Part shown: positions 27,779-36,190 of the stretch, piece by piece
Layout: every line of letters begins with the position of its first letter
Numbering within the stretch: the first letter of the stretch is position 1
Assembly (NCBI RefSeq): GCF_017795745.1
Contig: NZ_CP059067.1
Coordinates: 682,001-746,000 of the forward strand
Length of the DNA stretch: 64,000 nucleotides
Reading direction: 5' to 3'
Source: Rhizobacter sp. AJA081-3
GTDB taxonomy: Bacteria > Pseudomonadota > Gammaproteobacteria > Burkholderiales > Burkholderiaceae_C
Notes under the pieces: generated by a model
Database searches by the model: none
What the model saw: the letters and a program-made list of their open reading frames with translations, nothing else
Told to the model about the DNA's origin: nothing
Made by a program: the position numbers and the translations under genes

Positions 27779-28585
27779 TCAGGAGATCGTCGACACCAGC
27801 AAGGCCTGCAGCGTGAACTGCCGGTAGTCGCCACGGTCGGCGCCGACCTGGCCGCCCATGGGCCAGGGCGGGTCGGCCTGGGCATCGACGACGATGTCGG
27901 TGTCCGTGCCGGCCTGTGCGGTGCTCTCGTACAGCTTCAAGCGCTCGCCGCGGGCGACGGCCCGCGCGCGCAGGCGTTCCAGCAGTTCCGGCGGCGGCCA
28001 GCGGTGGCGGGGTGCGGCGATGCGCAACTCCATGCCGGTGGCCGCGGCGGCGTGCAACAGCGCATCGCCGCAGGGCGTGCGTGGGTCGCCGACGAAGCAC
28101 ACGCTCAGGCTGTCGAGCGGCTTGCCGCCACACTGGTCCTGCATGTTCAGGAGTTCGGCGAGCACACGCGTCGGGTGACCGTGCGAACCCAGGCCGTTGA
28201 ACACCGGGACGCCGGCGCTGCGGGCGACCCGCGCCACCAGTTCCGGTGCCATGGACTCGCAGTCGATGGCGTCGTAAAGCCGCCCCAGCATGCGTGCCGT
28301 GGCCTCGTCGGCGGTGTCGGGGGCGATGCGGGCGTCGCTGGGGCGAAGGTGAGACACCTGGGCGCCCAGGCCGAGTGCGGCATGGCGGAGGCTGCCGGTG
28401 CCTTCGGCCGGCGGTGAGTCGTTGAGCAGGGCCAGGTTGCAGCCCCGCAGCGGCGCGACCGCCTGCCCGCTCAGGCGGGCCTGCTTGAGGCGGCGCGCCG
28501 TCTCGAGCACGTCGAGCACGTCGGAACGCGACAGGGTGCCCACCGACCAGAGGTTGCGGTGGTGGATGCTGGGGCGAGGGTACAT
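27779..28585 (-). CDS. Ornithine carbamoyltransferase-like protein lacking catalytic motifs
   Basis: A 268-residue protein clearly of the OTCase/ATCase fold: it aligns with OTCase through LKQARLSGQ, ARMLGRLYDAIDC, GVPVFNGLGSHGHPTRVLAELLNMQD and VCFVGDPRTPCGDALLHAAAATGMELRI. However, the carbamoyl-phosphate loop STRTR is replaced by DSPPAEGTGS, HPTQ has become HPTR, and the protein ends before the ornithine-binding HCLP region; family members are about 300-335 residues. It is thus probably a non-catalytic paralogue. It is divergent from an FNR-type regulator, with an FNR-like box 38 bases upstream of its ATG. An in-frame TTG further upstream is a less likely start. Confidence 0.75.
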   Translation of the reverse strand: MYPRPSIHHRNLWSVGTLSRSDVLDVLETARRLKQARLSGQAVAPLRGCNLALLNDSPPAEGTGSLRHAALGLGAQVSHLRPSDARIAPDTADEATARMLGRLYDAIDCESMAPELVARVARSAGVPVFNGLGSHGHPTRVLAELLNMQDQCGGKPLDSLSVCFVGDPRTPCGDALLHAAAATGMELRIAAPRHRWPPPELLERLRARAVARGERLKLYESTAQAGTDTDIVVDAQADPPWPMGGQVGADRGDYRQFTLQALLVSTIS

Positions 28586-28622
28586 CTCAGGCTGGAAGCT
28601 ACCCACATTGGGCGCCGGAGCC

Positions 28623-28636
28623 TTGATCGGCGTCAA
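28623..28636. promoter_or_regulatory. FNR/DNR-type binding site in the divergent promoter region
   Basis: TTGAT-CGGC-GTCAA matches the FNR consensus TTGAT-N4-ATCAA at nine of ten positions. It lies 38 bases upstream of the carbamoyltransferase-like start and 136 bases upstream of the regulator start, so it could control either gene. The regulator encoded next to it carries the ExxSR recognition pattern expected to bind this sequence. Confidence 0.6.
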
Positions 28637-28771
28637 ATGTGAGCGGCGTTCGGACGCGTGATACCTCGCAGAGACAGACCGTTTACGCAGCGTTACCCAG
28701 CGTGCCGCACTGTTCTCACGGTGTTTTCGCTCGGCCCCGAGACTCGCTTTCATTGACAAGGAGCAAGTCAC

Positions 28772-29506
28772 ATGAATGCCACCACCCCCCAAGGCGCCCA
28801 GACCAACAGCCAGCGCATTGCCGCCTGCCTCGACCTGCTGCGCGAGGCGCTGCCCATTCAGCGCCGCGTGGTGCATGCCGGTGACGCGCTCTACCAGTCC
28901 GGCGAACGGTTCACCAACCTGCACGTGCTGAACTCGGGCATGGTGAAGATCGTCAATCTCTCCCCCGATGGCCGTGAGCAGGTTGTGGGCCTTCACTTCC
29001 GAGGCGACTGGCTCGGATTCGACGGCATCGCCACCGGCAGCTACGGCTGCGACGCGATCGCGATGGACACCGGCGAGGTCTGGACCTTCCGCTACGACGC
29101 GCTGCTCGAGGCCTGCATCGCCCGGCCGGCACTGCTGTCGGTGCTGCACGAGGCGATGAGCCGCGAGATCGGCCGCGACCGCGACTCGATGATGTCGCTG
29201 TGCACGCTGCCCGCCGACGCGCGCGTGGCCGATTTCCTGCGCAACTGGGCCGAGGCATTGTCCGACCGCGGCTTGCGCACCGACCAGATCACGCTGCGCA
29301 TGACCCGAGCCGAGATCGGCAATTATCTGGGCATGACGCTGGAGACGGTGAGCCGCGCGCTGTCGCGCCTGGCGCGCACCGACGTGATCCGCTTCGCCGA
29401 GAAGGGCCGCCGCGAGATCCAGATCCCGCAGGTCGAGGCGCTCAGCGAATTCATCCAGCGTTGCGTCACGCCCGCTGCCGCCAGCAGCGCCGCGGTGATT
29501 CACTGA
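28772..29506 (+). CDS. Crp/Fnr-family regulator without the N-terminal iron-sulfur cysteines
   Basis: The 244-residue protein has a cyclic-nucleotide-binding-type beta roll (ALYQSGERFTNLHVLNSGMVKI, GREQVVGLHFRGDWLGFDGI) and a C-terminal helix-turn-helix. The recognition helix LGMTLETVSRALSRL carries E-x-x-S-R, the FNR-type DNA-contact set. The cysteine cluster that holds the 4Fe-4S centre of FNR is absent; only one Cys (residue 19) lies in the N-terminal region. It may therefore sense something other than oxygen directly, as DNR- or FixK-type proteins do. An AAGGAG site precedes the ATG. A matching DNA box is found 136 bases upstream. Confidence 0.85.
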   Translation: MNATTPQGAQTNSQRIAACLDLLREALPIQRRVVHAGDALYQSGERFTNLHVLNSGMVKIVNLSPDGREQVVGLHFRGDWLGFDGIATGSYGCDAIAMDTGEVWTFRYDALLEACIARPALLSVLHEAMSREIGRDRDSMMSLCTLPADARVADFLRNWAEALSDRGLRTDQITLRMTRAEIGNYLGMTLETVSRALSRLARTDVIRFAEKGRREIQIPQVEALSEFIQRCVTPAAASSAAVIH

Positions 29507-29537
29507 AGTCTTCGAGCCCCGGAACCCGAACGGGCGC

Positions 29538-31607
29538 TCACGCGCCCGCGCCCAGCACGCGTGCCATCGCACGGCCCAGCTCGGCCCGGGTGTAGGGCTT
29601 GCGCAGCAGGTCCCAGCCGGGCGGCGCCTCGAGCAGGGCGCTGGCGTACCCGCTCATCAGCAGCACGGGCAGGCCCGGCAGGCGCTGGCGCACCTGCTCG
29701 GCAAGTTCGGTGCCGCGAATGCCGGTGCCCAGGGCGATGTCGGTGAGCAGCAGGTCGAAGTCGCCGGGCTTTCCCAATTCCTCCAGAGCCTTCTCTCCGT
29801 TGGCGCAGGCCGTCACGCTGCAGCCCAGCGCGGCGAGGAAGCGCTGGGCCACGCTGCGCACCTCCGCATCGTCTTCCACCAGCAACACGTGCAAGCCCGG
29901 CGGCACCGTGCCCACCGCGGCGTCGGCTTCGCCGTCGAGGCTGGCTGCACCCTTCTCGCCGGGCAGGAACAGCGTGATCGTGGTGCCGGTCCCGAGTGTG
30001 CTGTCCAGGCGCAGCGCACCCTGCGACTGCTTGGCGAAGCCGTACACCGTCGACAGGCCCAGCCCGGTGCCGCGGCCGGCTTCCTTGGTGGTGAAGAAAG
30101 GCTCGAAGGCGCGCTCCTTCACCGCGTCGGACATGCCTGCGCCGTTGTCGCCGACGGCGATGGCGACGTAGGAGACGCCGTCGTGCTCCGCCAGCTCGGC
30201 GGGCAGGTCCGGCGAACGCGCCGGCACCTCGCGGCAGGCGAACCAGAGCAGCCCGCCGTCGGGCATCGCGTCGCGTGCGTTGATGGCGATGTTCAGCAGC
30301 GCCGACTCGAGTTGGCCGGCATCGGCCAGCACCGGCGGGCACTCCGGGGGCGTGTCGACTTCGATGCGGATGCGCTGGTCGAGCGTTCGCCGCAGCATGT
30401 CGGCCAGCGATTGCAGCAGCGCACCCGCATCCAGCGCGGTGGGCTGCAGCACCTGGCGGCGCGAGAAGGCGAGCAGCTTGCCTGTCAGCTCGGCGCCGCG
30501 GCGGCTGGCACGCGAGGCCGCGCCCACGAGCTGCTGCGCGAAGGGGTCACCGGCCACGGCCGGCAGGTCTTCCAGCACCTGCAGGTTGCCGGAGATCACC
30601 GTCAGCAGGTTGTTGAAGTCGTGCGCGATGCCGCCGGTGAGCTGGCCCACGCTCTCCAGGCGCTGCGAATGGTTCAGTGCCTCTTCGGTCTGCGCTCGCT
30701 GCAAGCTGGTGGCCAGCAGGCTGGTCAGCGCGTCGAGGAAGCGAAGCTCGTCGTCGCCGAAGCGGCCGGGCCGGTGTGCGCGCACTGACAGCGCGCCGAC
30801 GATCCGGCCTCGATCGGACAAGGGGACGGCCAGCGCACTGGCCAGCCCGGCGCGTCGGTGGCTCTCCGGGACGGCGAAGCGATGCTCCGCGGCGCAGTCG
30901 TCGACGCGCACCGGTCGGCCCTGCGCGAGCACGAAGCCGGGCAAGGTGTCGGGCCGGTTCGGCACGTGGTCGCCGCGCGCTTCGCCGGGGAAGTCGCCGT
31001 GGCAGGAGGCGACGCGGAAGTCCAGCCGGTTCGGCTCGAGCAGGTACACCGCGGCCGATTCCACCTGCAGGGCCTCGGCGGCCACTCGCGGCACCTGTTC
31101 GAGCAACTGGTGCGGGTCGCGAGCGTCGACGGCCACGCGGCCGAACTGCGCCACCTGCTCGGCGTAGTGAGCGCGTTGAAGCGCCTGGCGCACACGCGGG
31201 TAGGCGCCGATGCCGCGGATGGCCGCCACGACGAAAGGCAGGCCGTGCTGCTGCAGCGGGCTCAGCGCGATCTCGACCATCACCTCGGTGCCGTCGCGGC
31301 GGCGCGCCACGAGCTCCATCTGCGTGCCCATGGGCCGAGGGCGGGGCGATTTCAGGTAGTCGCCGCGAAAGCTGGCGTGTCGCGGGCGGATGGCGTCGGG
31401 CACCAGTGCGTCGACGCCCAGGCCGACCAGCTCGCCGACGCCGTAGCCGAGCAGCTGCGCCGCGCCGTCGTTGGCCAGCACGATGCGGCCCTCGGTGTCA
31501 ACGACCAGCAAGGCATCGGGATAGGCGGCGAACAGCGAGCGGAAGACGCCCTGGACGTCGAACCCGTCCGGCAGCGCCTGGCCGATGGGGGGCGGGGCGG
31601 GGTTCAC
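29538..31607 (-). CDS. Hybrid sensor histidine kinase (PAS-GAF-HisKA-HATPase-REC)
   Basis: A 689-residue soluble kinase. Order: PAS domain at about 25-135 (FRSLFAAYPDALLVVDTEGRI), GAF domain at about 160-305, HisKA with phospho-acceptor His329 (GGIAHDFNNLL), HATPase with N-box NIAINARDAM and GRGTGLGLSTVYGF, and a C-terminal receiver with D623 (LLLTDIALG). The GGIAHDFNNLL type usually goes with internal receivers. No membrane helix is seen, so it senses cytoplasmic or diffusible signals. An OmpR-type regulator gene lies 10 bases upstream on the same strand and is its likely partner. Confidence 0.88.
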   Translation of the reverse strand: MNPAPPPIGQALPDGFDVQGVFRSLFAAYPDALLVVDTEGRIVLANDGAAQLLGYGVGELVGLGVDALVPDAIRPRHASFRGDYLKSPRPRPMGTQMELVARRRDGTEVMVEIALSPLQQHGLPFVVAAIRGIGAYPRVRQALQRAHYAEQVAQFGRVAVDARDPHQLLEQVPRVAAEALQVESAAVYLLEPNRLDFRVASCHGDFPGEARGDHVPNRPDTLPGFVLAQGRPVRVDDCAAEHRFAVPESHRRAGLASALAVPLSDRGRIVGALSVRAHRPGRFGDDELRFLDALTSLLATSLQRAQTEEALNHSQRLESVGQLTGGIAHDFNNLLTVISGNLQVLEDLPAVAGDPFAQQLVGAASRASRRGAELTGKLLAFSRRQVLQPTALDAGALLQSLADMLRRTLDQRIRIEVDTPPECPPVLADAGQLESALLNIAINARDAMPDGGLLWFACREVPARSPDLPAELAEHDGVSYVAIAVGDNGAGMSDAVKERAFEPFFTTKEAGRGTGLGLSTVYGFAKQSQGALRLDSTLGTGTTITLFLPGEKGAASLDGEADAAVGTVPPGLHVLLVEDDAEVRSVAQRFLAALGCSVTACANGEKALEELGKPGDFDLLLTDIALGTGIRGTELAEQVRQRLPGLPVLLMSGYASALLEAPPGWDLLRKPYTRAELGRAMARVLGAGA

Positions 31608-31617
31608 GGCGACAGGG

Positions 31618-32364
31618 TCATTCCGCAGCCACCGGCGGCACGAGGATGTAGCCCGCGCCGCGCACCGACTTGATGATCTGCGGATCCTCCGGGTCGACCT
31701 CGAGCTTGCGTCGCAGACGGCCGACCTGCACGTCGATCGTCCGGTCGAAGGGGCCGGCGCTGCGGCCGCGTGTCTGCTCGAGCAGGAAATCGCGTGACAG
31801 CACGCGGCCCGGCGTGCGCGCGAACACGCTGAGCAGGTCGAACTCGCCCGAGGTCAACGGCATGTCGCGGCCCTGCGTGTCGCACAGGCGGCGTGCGGCG
31901 GTGTCCAGCTCCCACTGGGCAAAGCGCAAGCGCGTCTTCTCGCCCAGCGCGGCGGCCGGCGCCAGGGGCAGCGGCGCCGGGCGGGTGGTCACCGGTTCCA
32001 GCCGCCGCAGCACTGCCTTGATGCGGGCCACCAGCTCGCGCAGGTCGAAGGGCTTGGTGACATAGTCGTCGGCGCCGACCTCCAGCCCGACGACCTTGTC
32101 GATCGCGTCGCCGCGACCGGTGACGATGACCAGACCGCAGTGCCAGTGCTCGCGCAGTTGCCGCGCGATGGCAAAGCCGTCTTCGCCGGGCAGGCCGAGG
32201 TCGAGCAGCACCAGCGTCGGCGGGTCGCGGCCCATCAGGTCGATCAGCGCCGCGCCGGTGTGCAGCTGGGTGACCCGGAAGCCCTGGCTCTCCAGGTACA
32301 GGCCCAGCAAGCGCGTGATGTCGACTTCATCGTCGAGAACGGCAAGGTGGGTCGGGTTCGTCAC
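31618..32364 (-). CDS. OmpR-family response regulator
   Basis: A 248-residue regulator with receiver domain (DDE at 11-13, phospho-acceptor D55 in LLDLGLPGEDG, VTGRGD with the switch Thr, YVTKPFDLREL) and a winged-helix output domain (LTSGEFDLLSVFARTPGRVLSR, IDVQVGRLRRKLE, IKSVRGAGYIL). The GTG at 32364 is chosen because homologues start just before the receiver; a TTG at 32424 would add 20 residues. Upstream of the hybrid kinase in the same transcript. Target genes are unknown; the divergent adenylating-enzyme gene is one candidate. Confidence 0.88.
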   Translation of the reverse strand: MTNPTHLAVLDDEVDITRLLGLYLESQGFRVTQLHTGAALIDLMGRDPPTLVLLDLGLPGEDGFAIARQLREHWHCGLVIVTGRGDAIDKVVGLEVGADDYVTKPFDLRELVARIKAVLRRLEPVTTRPAPLPLAPAAALGEKTRLRFAQWELDTAARRLCDTQGRDMPLTSGEFDLLSVFARTPGRVLSRDFLLEQTRGRSAGPFDRTIDVQVGRLRRKLEVDPEDPQIIKSVRGAGYILVPPVAAE

Positions 32365-32526
32365 GTGGCGGTGATTCTCGAAAGCGGGATGGGCGACATT
32401 AGACACCGTCTTGCCTTGCGTCAATCAAGACATCGGCCCCGCAGGTTTCCCGCTTGACGTTTCCGGCCGGCGGCGCTTGAGCCGGCGCAATCCCGGTGGC
32501 GGCCGTCGCGCCTAGCGTCGGGAGCC

Positions 32527-33903
32527 ATGCACCACGACCACGACCCCTGGCAGACCGGCCTGGCCGCCATCGACGTGCTGGCCGTGTCCGCCGGCGGACC
32601 GCGCATGCTGGCCGGCCGCCGGCAGGCCCGTCTGGCGGCGCTGCTGGAGGCAGCAAGCGCTTCGCCGGTCTATCGCCGGCGGCTCGCCGGGCGGCGCGGC
32701 GAGGGCTCTCTCGAAGGTATCGCGCCGATCGCCAAGCCGGAACTGATGCAGCACTTCGAGGCCTGGGTGACCGACCCGGCCCTGCGCCTGCCGGCGCTGC
32801 AGGCGTTCGTGGCCGACCCCGCGCGCATCGGCGAGGCCTTCGACGGCCGCTTCGTGGTGTGGGAAAGCTCCGGGAGCTCCGGTGAACCAGGCCTGTTCGT
32901 GCAGGACGCCCGGGCGATGGCGGTCTACGACGCGCTCGAGGGGCTGCGCCGTCCACCGCTGAACCCGTTGCGGCGCTGGCTCGATCCCTGGTGCCTGGGC
33001 GAGCGCATCGCCTTCGTCGGCGCCATCACAGGGCACTTTGCCAGCACGGTGTCGATGCAGCGCTTGCGCCGCCTGCAGCCGGGCCTGGCGCATCGCCTGC
33101 AGGGCTTCGACTTTCTGCAGCCCTTGCCCGAGCTGATCGAACAGTTGCACCGGCATGCGCCGACCGTGCTGGCCACCTACCCCAGTGCTGCGCTGCTGCT
33201 CGCCGAGGAAGCCCGTGCCGGCCGGCTGCAACTGTCGCTCTCCGAGGTCTGGACCGGTGGCGAATCCCTCAGTACGGCGATGCGCGTCGAGATCGAGGCC
33301 GCGTTCGGCTGCCCGGCGGCGAACAGCTACGGTGCCTCCGAGTTCCTTGCCATCGCCGCACCCTGCCGGCTGGGCGTGCTGCACCTGAATGCCGATTGGG
33401 TGCTGCTCGAGCCGGTGGACCAGCGCGGCAGTGCGGTGCCGGCCGGCGTGTGCGGCGCGACCACCTGGCTGACCAACTTGGCCAACCACGTGCAGCCGCT
33501 GATCCGCTACGACATCGGTGACCGCGTGACGCTGCACGCACAGCCTTGCGCCTGCGGCTCGCCGCTGCCGGCGATGGATGTGCTCGGGCGCACCGACGAC
33601 ATGCTGCGCCTGCGCGATGCACGAGGCCGCAGCGTCATGCTCCCTCCGCTGGCCCTGGTCAGCGTGCTGGAGGAGGCCGGCGTGCTGGACTTCCAGCTGG
33701 TCCAGACCGGGGCGCGCCACCTGCAACTGGACGTCGGCGCCTGCCATGGCGAGCCCGATGCCCGCCGCGCGAAGCTCGCGCTGCACGAGCATCTGGCCCG
33801 GCAGGGGCTCGCGGGTGTGCGGGTGGCCCTGCGTCGCGGCACCTCGCGGCACGCCGGCCGCAGCGGCAAGCTGCAGCGGGTCGTGGCAGAGTCCGCGCGA
33901 TGA
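32527..33903 (+). CDS. PaaK/CapK-like adenylate-forming enzyme
   Basis: The 458-residue protein resembles phenylacetate-CoA ligase and related adenylating enzymes. The nucleotide-binding Ser/Gly loop WESSGSSGEPGLF is at about residue 117, followed by YPSAALLLAEEAR, WTGGESLS, NSYGASEFLAIA (adenine-binding region) and YDIGDRVTLH. A C-terminal Cys pair (QPCACGSPLP) is typical of PaaK-like proteins. The first 40 residues are variable. The substrate acid is not identifiable. It overlaps the protease gene by 4 bases (ATGA), an unexpected pairing. Divergent from the OmpR-type regulator. Confidence 0.75.
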   Translation: MHHDHDPWQTGLAAIDVLAVSAGGPRMLAGRRQARLAALLEAASASPVYRRRLAGRRGEGSLEGIAPIAKPELMQHFEAWVTDPALRLPALQAFVADPARIGEAFDGRFVVWESSGSSGEPGLFVQDARAMAVYDALEGLRRPPLNPLRRWLDPWCLGERIAFVGAITGHFASTVSMQRLRRLQPGLAHRLQGFDFLQPLPELIEQLHRHAPTVLATYPSAALLLAEEARAGRLQLSLSEVWTGGESLSTAMRVEIEAAFGCPAANSYGASEFLAIAAPCRLGVLHLNADWVLLEPVDQRGSAVPAGVCGATTWLTNLANHVQPLIRYDIGDRVTLHAQPCACGSPLPAMDVLGRTDDMLRLRDARGRSVMLPPLALVSVLEEAGVLDFQLVQTGARHLQLDVGACHGEPDARRAKLALHEHLARQGLAGVRVALRRGTSRHAGRSGKLQRVVAESAR

Positions 33904-34937
33904 CTTCGTTCTTCACGGGGCTGGCCGGGGCTGCTCGCGCCGCCACGCTGGCGGCCACCTGCCTGCTCGCCGCCTGCAGCACCCCGCCGGCCGATCCGCG
34001 CGGCGGCTTTGCGACGGCGCTGGCCCGCGCGCTGCCGTTCGCTGTCGGCGTGTATGGGGTGGCGCGCAGCGAGCCGGCCGCGATCGGCGGCCTGCCGCCC
34101 AACTCGGACGAGCGTGGCGTCTCCACCTTGCCTTACGCACGCATCGGTGGGGGCTTCCTGATCGACGCGGCGGGCCATATCGTGACGGCCGCCCACGTGG
34201 TCAGCGAGAGCGACGAGGTGATCGTCAAGCTGGCCGACCAGCGGGTGCTGCGTGCCACCGTGATCGGCACCGACCTCGACACCGACATCGCGCTGCTGCG
34301 CATCGACAGCGCCGGCCCGGTGGCGCCGCCGCTGGGCCGCAGCACCACGCTGCGCCCGGGCCACTGGGTGCTGTCGGTGGGCGAGCCCTATGGGCTGAAC
34401 CGCTCGGTGGCTGCCGGCATCGTCGGCGGCATGGACCGCCACTTCGGCGACGAACCCGAACTGCTGTTCGTGCAGACCGACCTGGCCTTGAACCCCGGCA
34501 ACTCCGGCGGGCCGCTGCTCGACGCGGCCGGCGACATCGTCGGCATGAACCTGCGCACGGTGGTGGGCGCCTACGGCGCGCCCGGCGTCAGCCTGTCCAT
34601 CCCGATCGAGATCGTCCTGGCCATCGTCAGCGAGCTGCGCGCCAGCGGCAGCATCGTGCGGCCGCGGCTGGGCGCCGAGTTCGACGACGTGAGTGCGCCG
34701 GTGGCCGTGGCGCGCGGGCGCAGCACGGTGCAGGGCGCAATGGTCGCCACGGTGCGCCGTGGCAGCCTGGCCGAGCGCATGGGCCTGAAGGTCGACGACA
34801 TCGTGCTGGCGCTCAACGACCGCCCGATCGCGCACAGTGCCGATCTGGCACGGGCGCTGCTCGCGTGGCGGCAGCAAGCCGGCACGCGCATGGTGGTGAT
34901 GCGGGGCGAGACGCTGCTGACGCTGCGTCTGGATTGA
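33900..34937 (+). CDS. Trypsin-like serine protease of the DegP/HtrA family (lipoprotein)
   Basis: A 345-residue exported protease with a signal peptide and lipobox-like TCLLAAC at about residue 24, so likely anchored in the envelope. Catalytic triad: His99 (TAAHVVSES), Asp129 (DTDIALLRI) and Ser202 (NPGNSGGPLL). One PDZ domain occupies about residues 250-345 (GAMVATVRRGSLAERMGLKV). With only one PDZ it is DegS-like in layout. The start overlaps the upstream adenylating-enzyme gene. Likely role: regulated cleavage or quality control of envelope proteins. A PDZ-less alternative function is not indicated. Confidence 0.87.
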   Translation: MTSFFTGLAGAARAATLAATCLLAACSTPPADPRGGFATALARALPFAVGVYGVARSEPAAIGGLPPNSDERGVSTLPYARIGGGFLIDAAGHIVTAAHVVSESDEVIVKLADQRVLRATVIGTDLDTDIALLRIDSAGPVAPPLGRSTTLRPGHWVLSVGEPYGLNRSVAAGIVGGMDRHFGDEPELLFVQTDLALNPGNSGGPLLDAAGDIVGMNLRTVVGAYGAPGVSLSIPIEIVLAIVSELRASGSIVRPRLGAEFDDVSAPVAVARGRSTVQGAMVATVRRGSLAERMGLKVDDIVLALNDRPIAHSADLARALLAWRQQAGTRMVVMRGETLLTLRLD

Positions 34938-34945
34938 GCGGCTGG

Positions 34946-35338
34946 CTAGATGCGGCGCTGCGCCTGCTCGCGCACGCCCTGGCAACGCGTGCAACGCACC
35001 GCGAAGGGCTCGGCCGCCAGCCGGCGCGGGTCGATGAGCTCGTCGCAATCCTTGCACTGGCCGTAGCGGCCGGCATCCAGGCGCTGCAGCGCCTCGCCGA
35101 TCTCGCGCAACTCGCCCACGTCTCGACCGATCTCGGCGTCGTTGATGCCGGTGCTCACCTGTGCCTCGGCCTCTTCCTCGCGGTCACGCACTTCGCGCGC
35201 CACGGCGGAAGGGTCGGTCCGGCCCACCTGCCGCGCGGCCTCCACCTCGGCGCGCAGGGCGCGTTCGCGCTCCTGCAGCGTGGCGCGCACCTGTGCCGCA
35301 GCGGCACTGCGCGGGTCGAGCGGAAAGGTCGGGCTCAT
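34946..35338 (-). CDS. DksA/TraR-type zinc-finger protein
   Basis: A 130-residue protein with a coiled-coil N-terminal half (QVRATLQERERALRAEVEAARQ) and a C-terminal four-cysteine zinc finger (YGQCKDCDELIDP and VRCTRCQGVRE), the DksA/TraR layout. Such proteins bind the RNA polymerase secondary channel and modify transcription, often together with ppGpp; the coiled-coil tip lacks a clear DksA DxxDxA motif, so it is a DksA-like paralogue. ATG at 35338 is preferred: it sits 6 bases after a GAGGAG ribosome site; an ATG 3 bases and a TTG 6 bases upstream are too close. Convergent with the protease gene. Confidence 0.85.
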   Translation of the reverse strand: MSPTFPLDPRSAAAAQVRATLQERERALRAEVEAARQVGRTDPSAVAREVRDREEEAEAQVSTGINDAEIGRDVGELREIGEALQRLDAGRYGQCKDCDELIDPRRLAAEPFAVRCTRCQGVREQAQRRI

Positions 35339-35428
35339 CATCAACTCCTCGGGATCTCGACTTCATTGTGGGCGCGGTGCTCTGTGCATCGCTTGACGAA
35401 TCACAAGCACACTGCCCGCGGGGCCCGC

Positions 35429-36121
35429 TCAGAACAGCGTGCGCGCGAAGTGCGCCAGCGTGCGCGCATGCGCCAGCGCGGCCGAGGGCGCGTGGTAGCT
35501 CGCGCGCTCCCAGCAGTTGAAGCCATGCTCGGCGTCGTAGAGGTGGATCTCGACGTCGCGGCCGCTGAACGCTGCCTTGACCCGGTCGACGGCGGGCAGC
35601 GGAATGTGCGAGTCGCGCGTCCCGTAGTGGAACTGGATCGGACAGCGCACGCCGCTGGCGATGCCGAGCTGGTCGTGGATGCCGCCGCCGTAGTAGCACG
35701 AGGCTGCGTCGACATCGGCGGTGGCCGCGGCCACGTAGGCCAGGCGCCCGCCCAGGCAGAAGCCGAAGGCGCCGACGCGACCATCGCGCTCGGGCCGCGC
35801 GCGCAGCGCGGCGAGGCTGGTCTGGATGTCGGCGGCCAGGTCGGCCGGGTCGGCGGCTTTCAGCAGGGCCATCGCGCGCTCGCGCTCCGCACCGGCGTAG
35901 CCGAGTTCGACGCGCGGCGCGTCGCGCCAGAACAGGTCCGGCGCCAGCACCACGAAGCCGTCGAGCGCGTACTGGTCGGCCACCGCGCGGATGTGGCGGT
36001 TGACGCCGAAGATCTCCTGGAACAGCAGCAGGCCCGGGCCGTGCCCGGCCGGCGGCAGCGACAGGTAGGCGTCGTAGCGGCCGCCTCCGCTGGCCTCGAT
36101 CGAAATCCACTCGCTGCGCAT
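35429..36121 (-). CDS. Dienelactone hydrolase family protein
   Basis: A 230-residue alpha/beta hydrolase. The nucleophile is Cys122 in FGFCLGG, with Asp170 (YGTRDSHIP) and His199 (DAEHGFNC) completing the Cys-Asp-His triad of dienelactone hydrolases. LLLFQEIFGVNRHIRAVAD near the N-terminus carries the conserved Glu that interacts with the nucleophile. No signal peptide. The family opens dienelactones in chloroaromatic breakdown, but many members act on other esters, and no aromatic-degradation genes are adjacent. Divergent from the PLP-lyase gene across 69 bases. Confidence 0.9.
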   Translation of the reverse strand: MRSEWISIEASGGGRYDAYLSLPPAGHGPGLLLFQEIFGVNRHIRAVADQYALDGFVVLAPDLFWRDAPRVELGYAGAERERAMALLKAADPADLAADIQTSLAALRARPERDGRVGAFGFCLGGRLAYVAAATADVDAASCYYGGGIHDQLGIASGVRCPIQFHYGTRDSHIPLPAVDRVKAAFSGRDVEIHLYDAEHGFNCWERASYHAPSAALAHARTLAHFARTLF

Positions 36122-36190
36122 GGGCGGCTCTCCGGAATAATGCGTCGGCCGCACTATAGGCGCGCCGCGCCAGCCTCCGGAGCCCGCTGC

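Noticed and set aside
29531-29548. CGGGCGC-TCAC-GCGCCCG hairpin as terminator between the FNR-like and hybrid-kinase genes
   Set aside because: It overlaps the kinase stop codon and has no T tract on either side; not strong enough to annotate.
36122-36190. SAM riboswitch upstream of the Cys/Met-type PLP enzyme
   Set aside because: The gap is only 69 bases and shared with a divergent gene; no riboswitch-like structure is visible.
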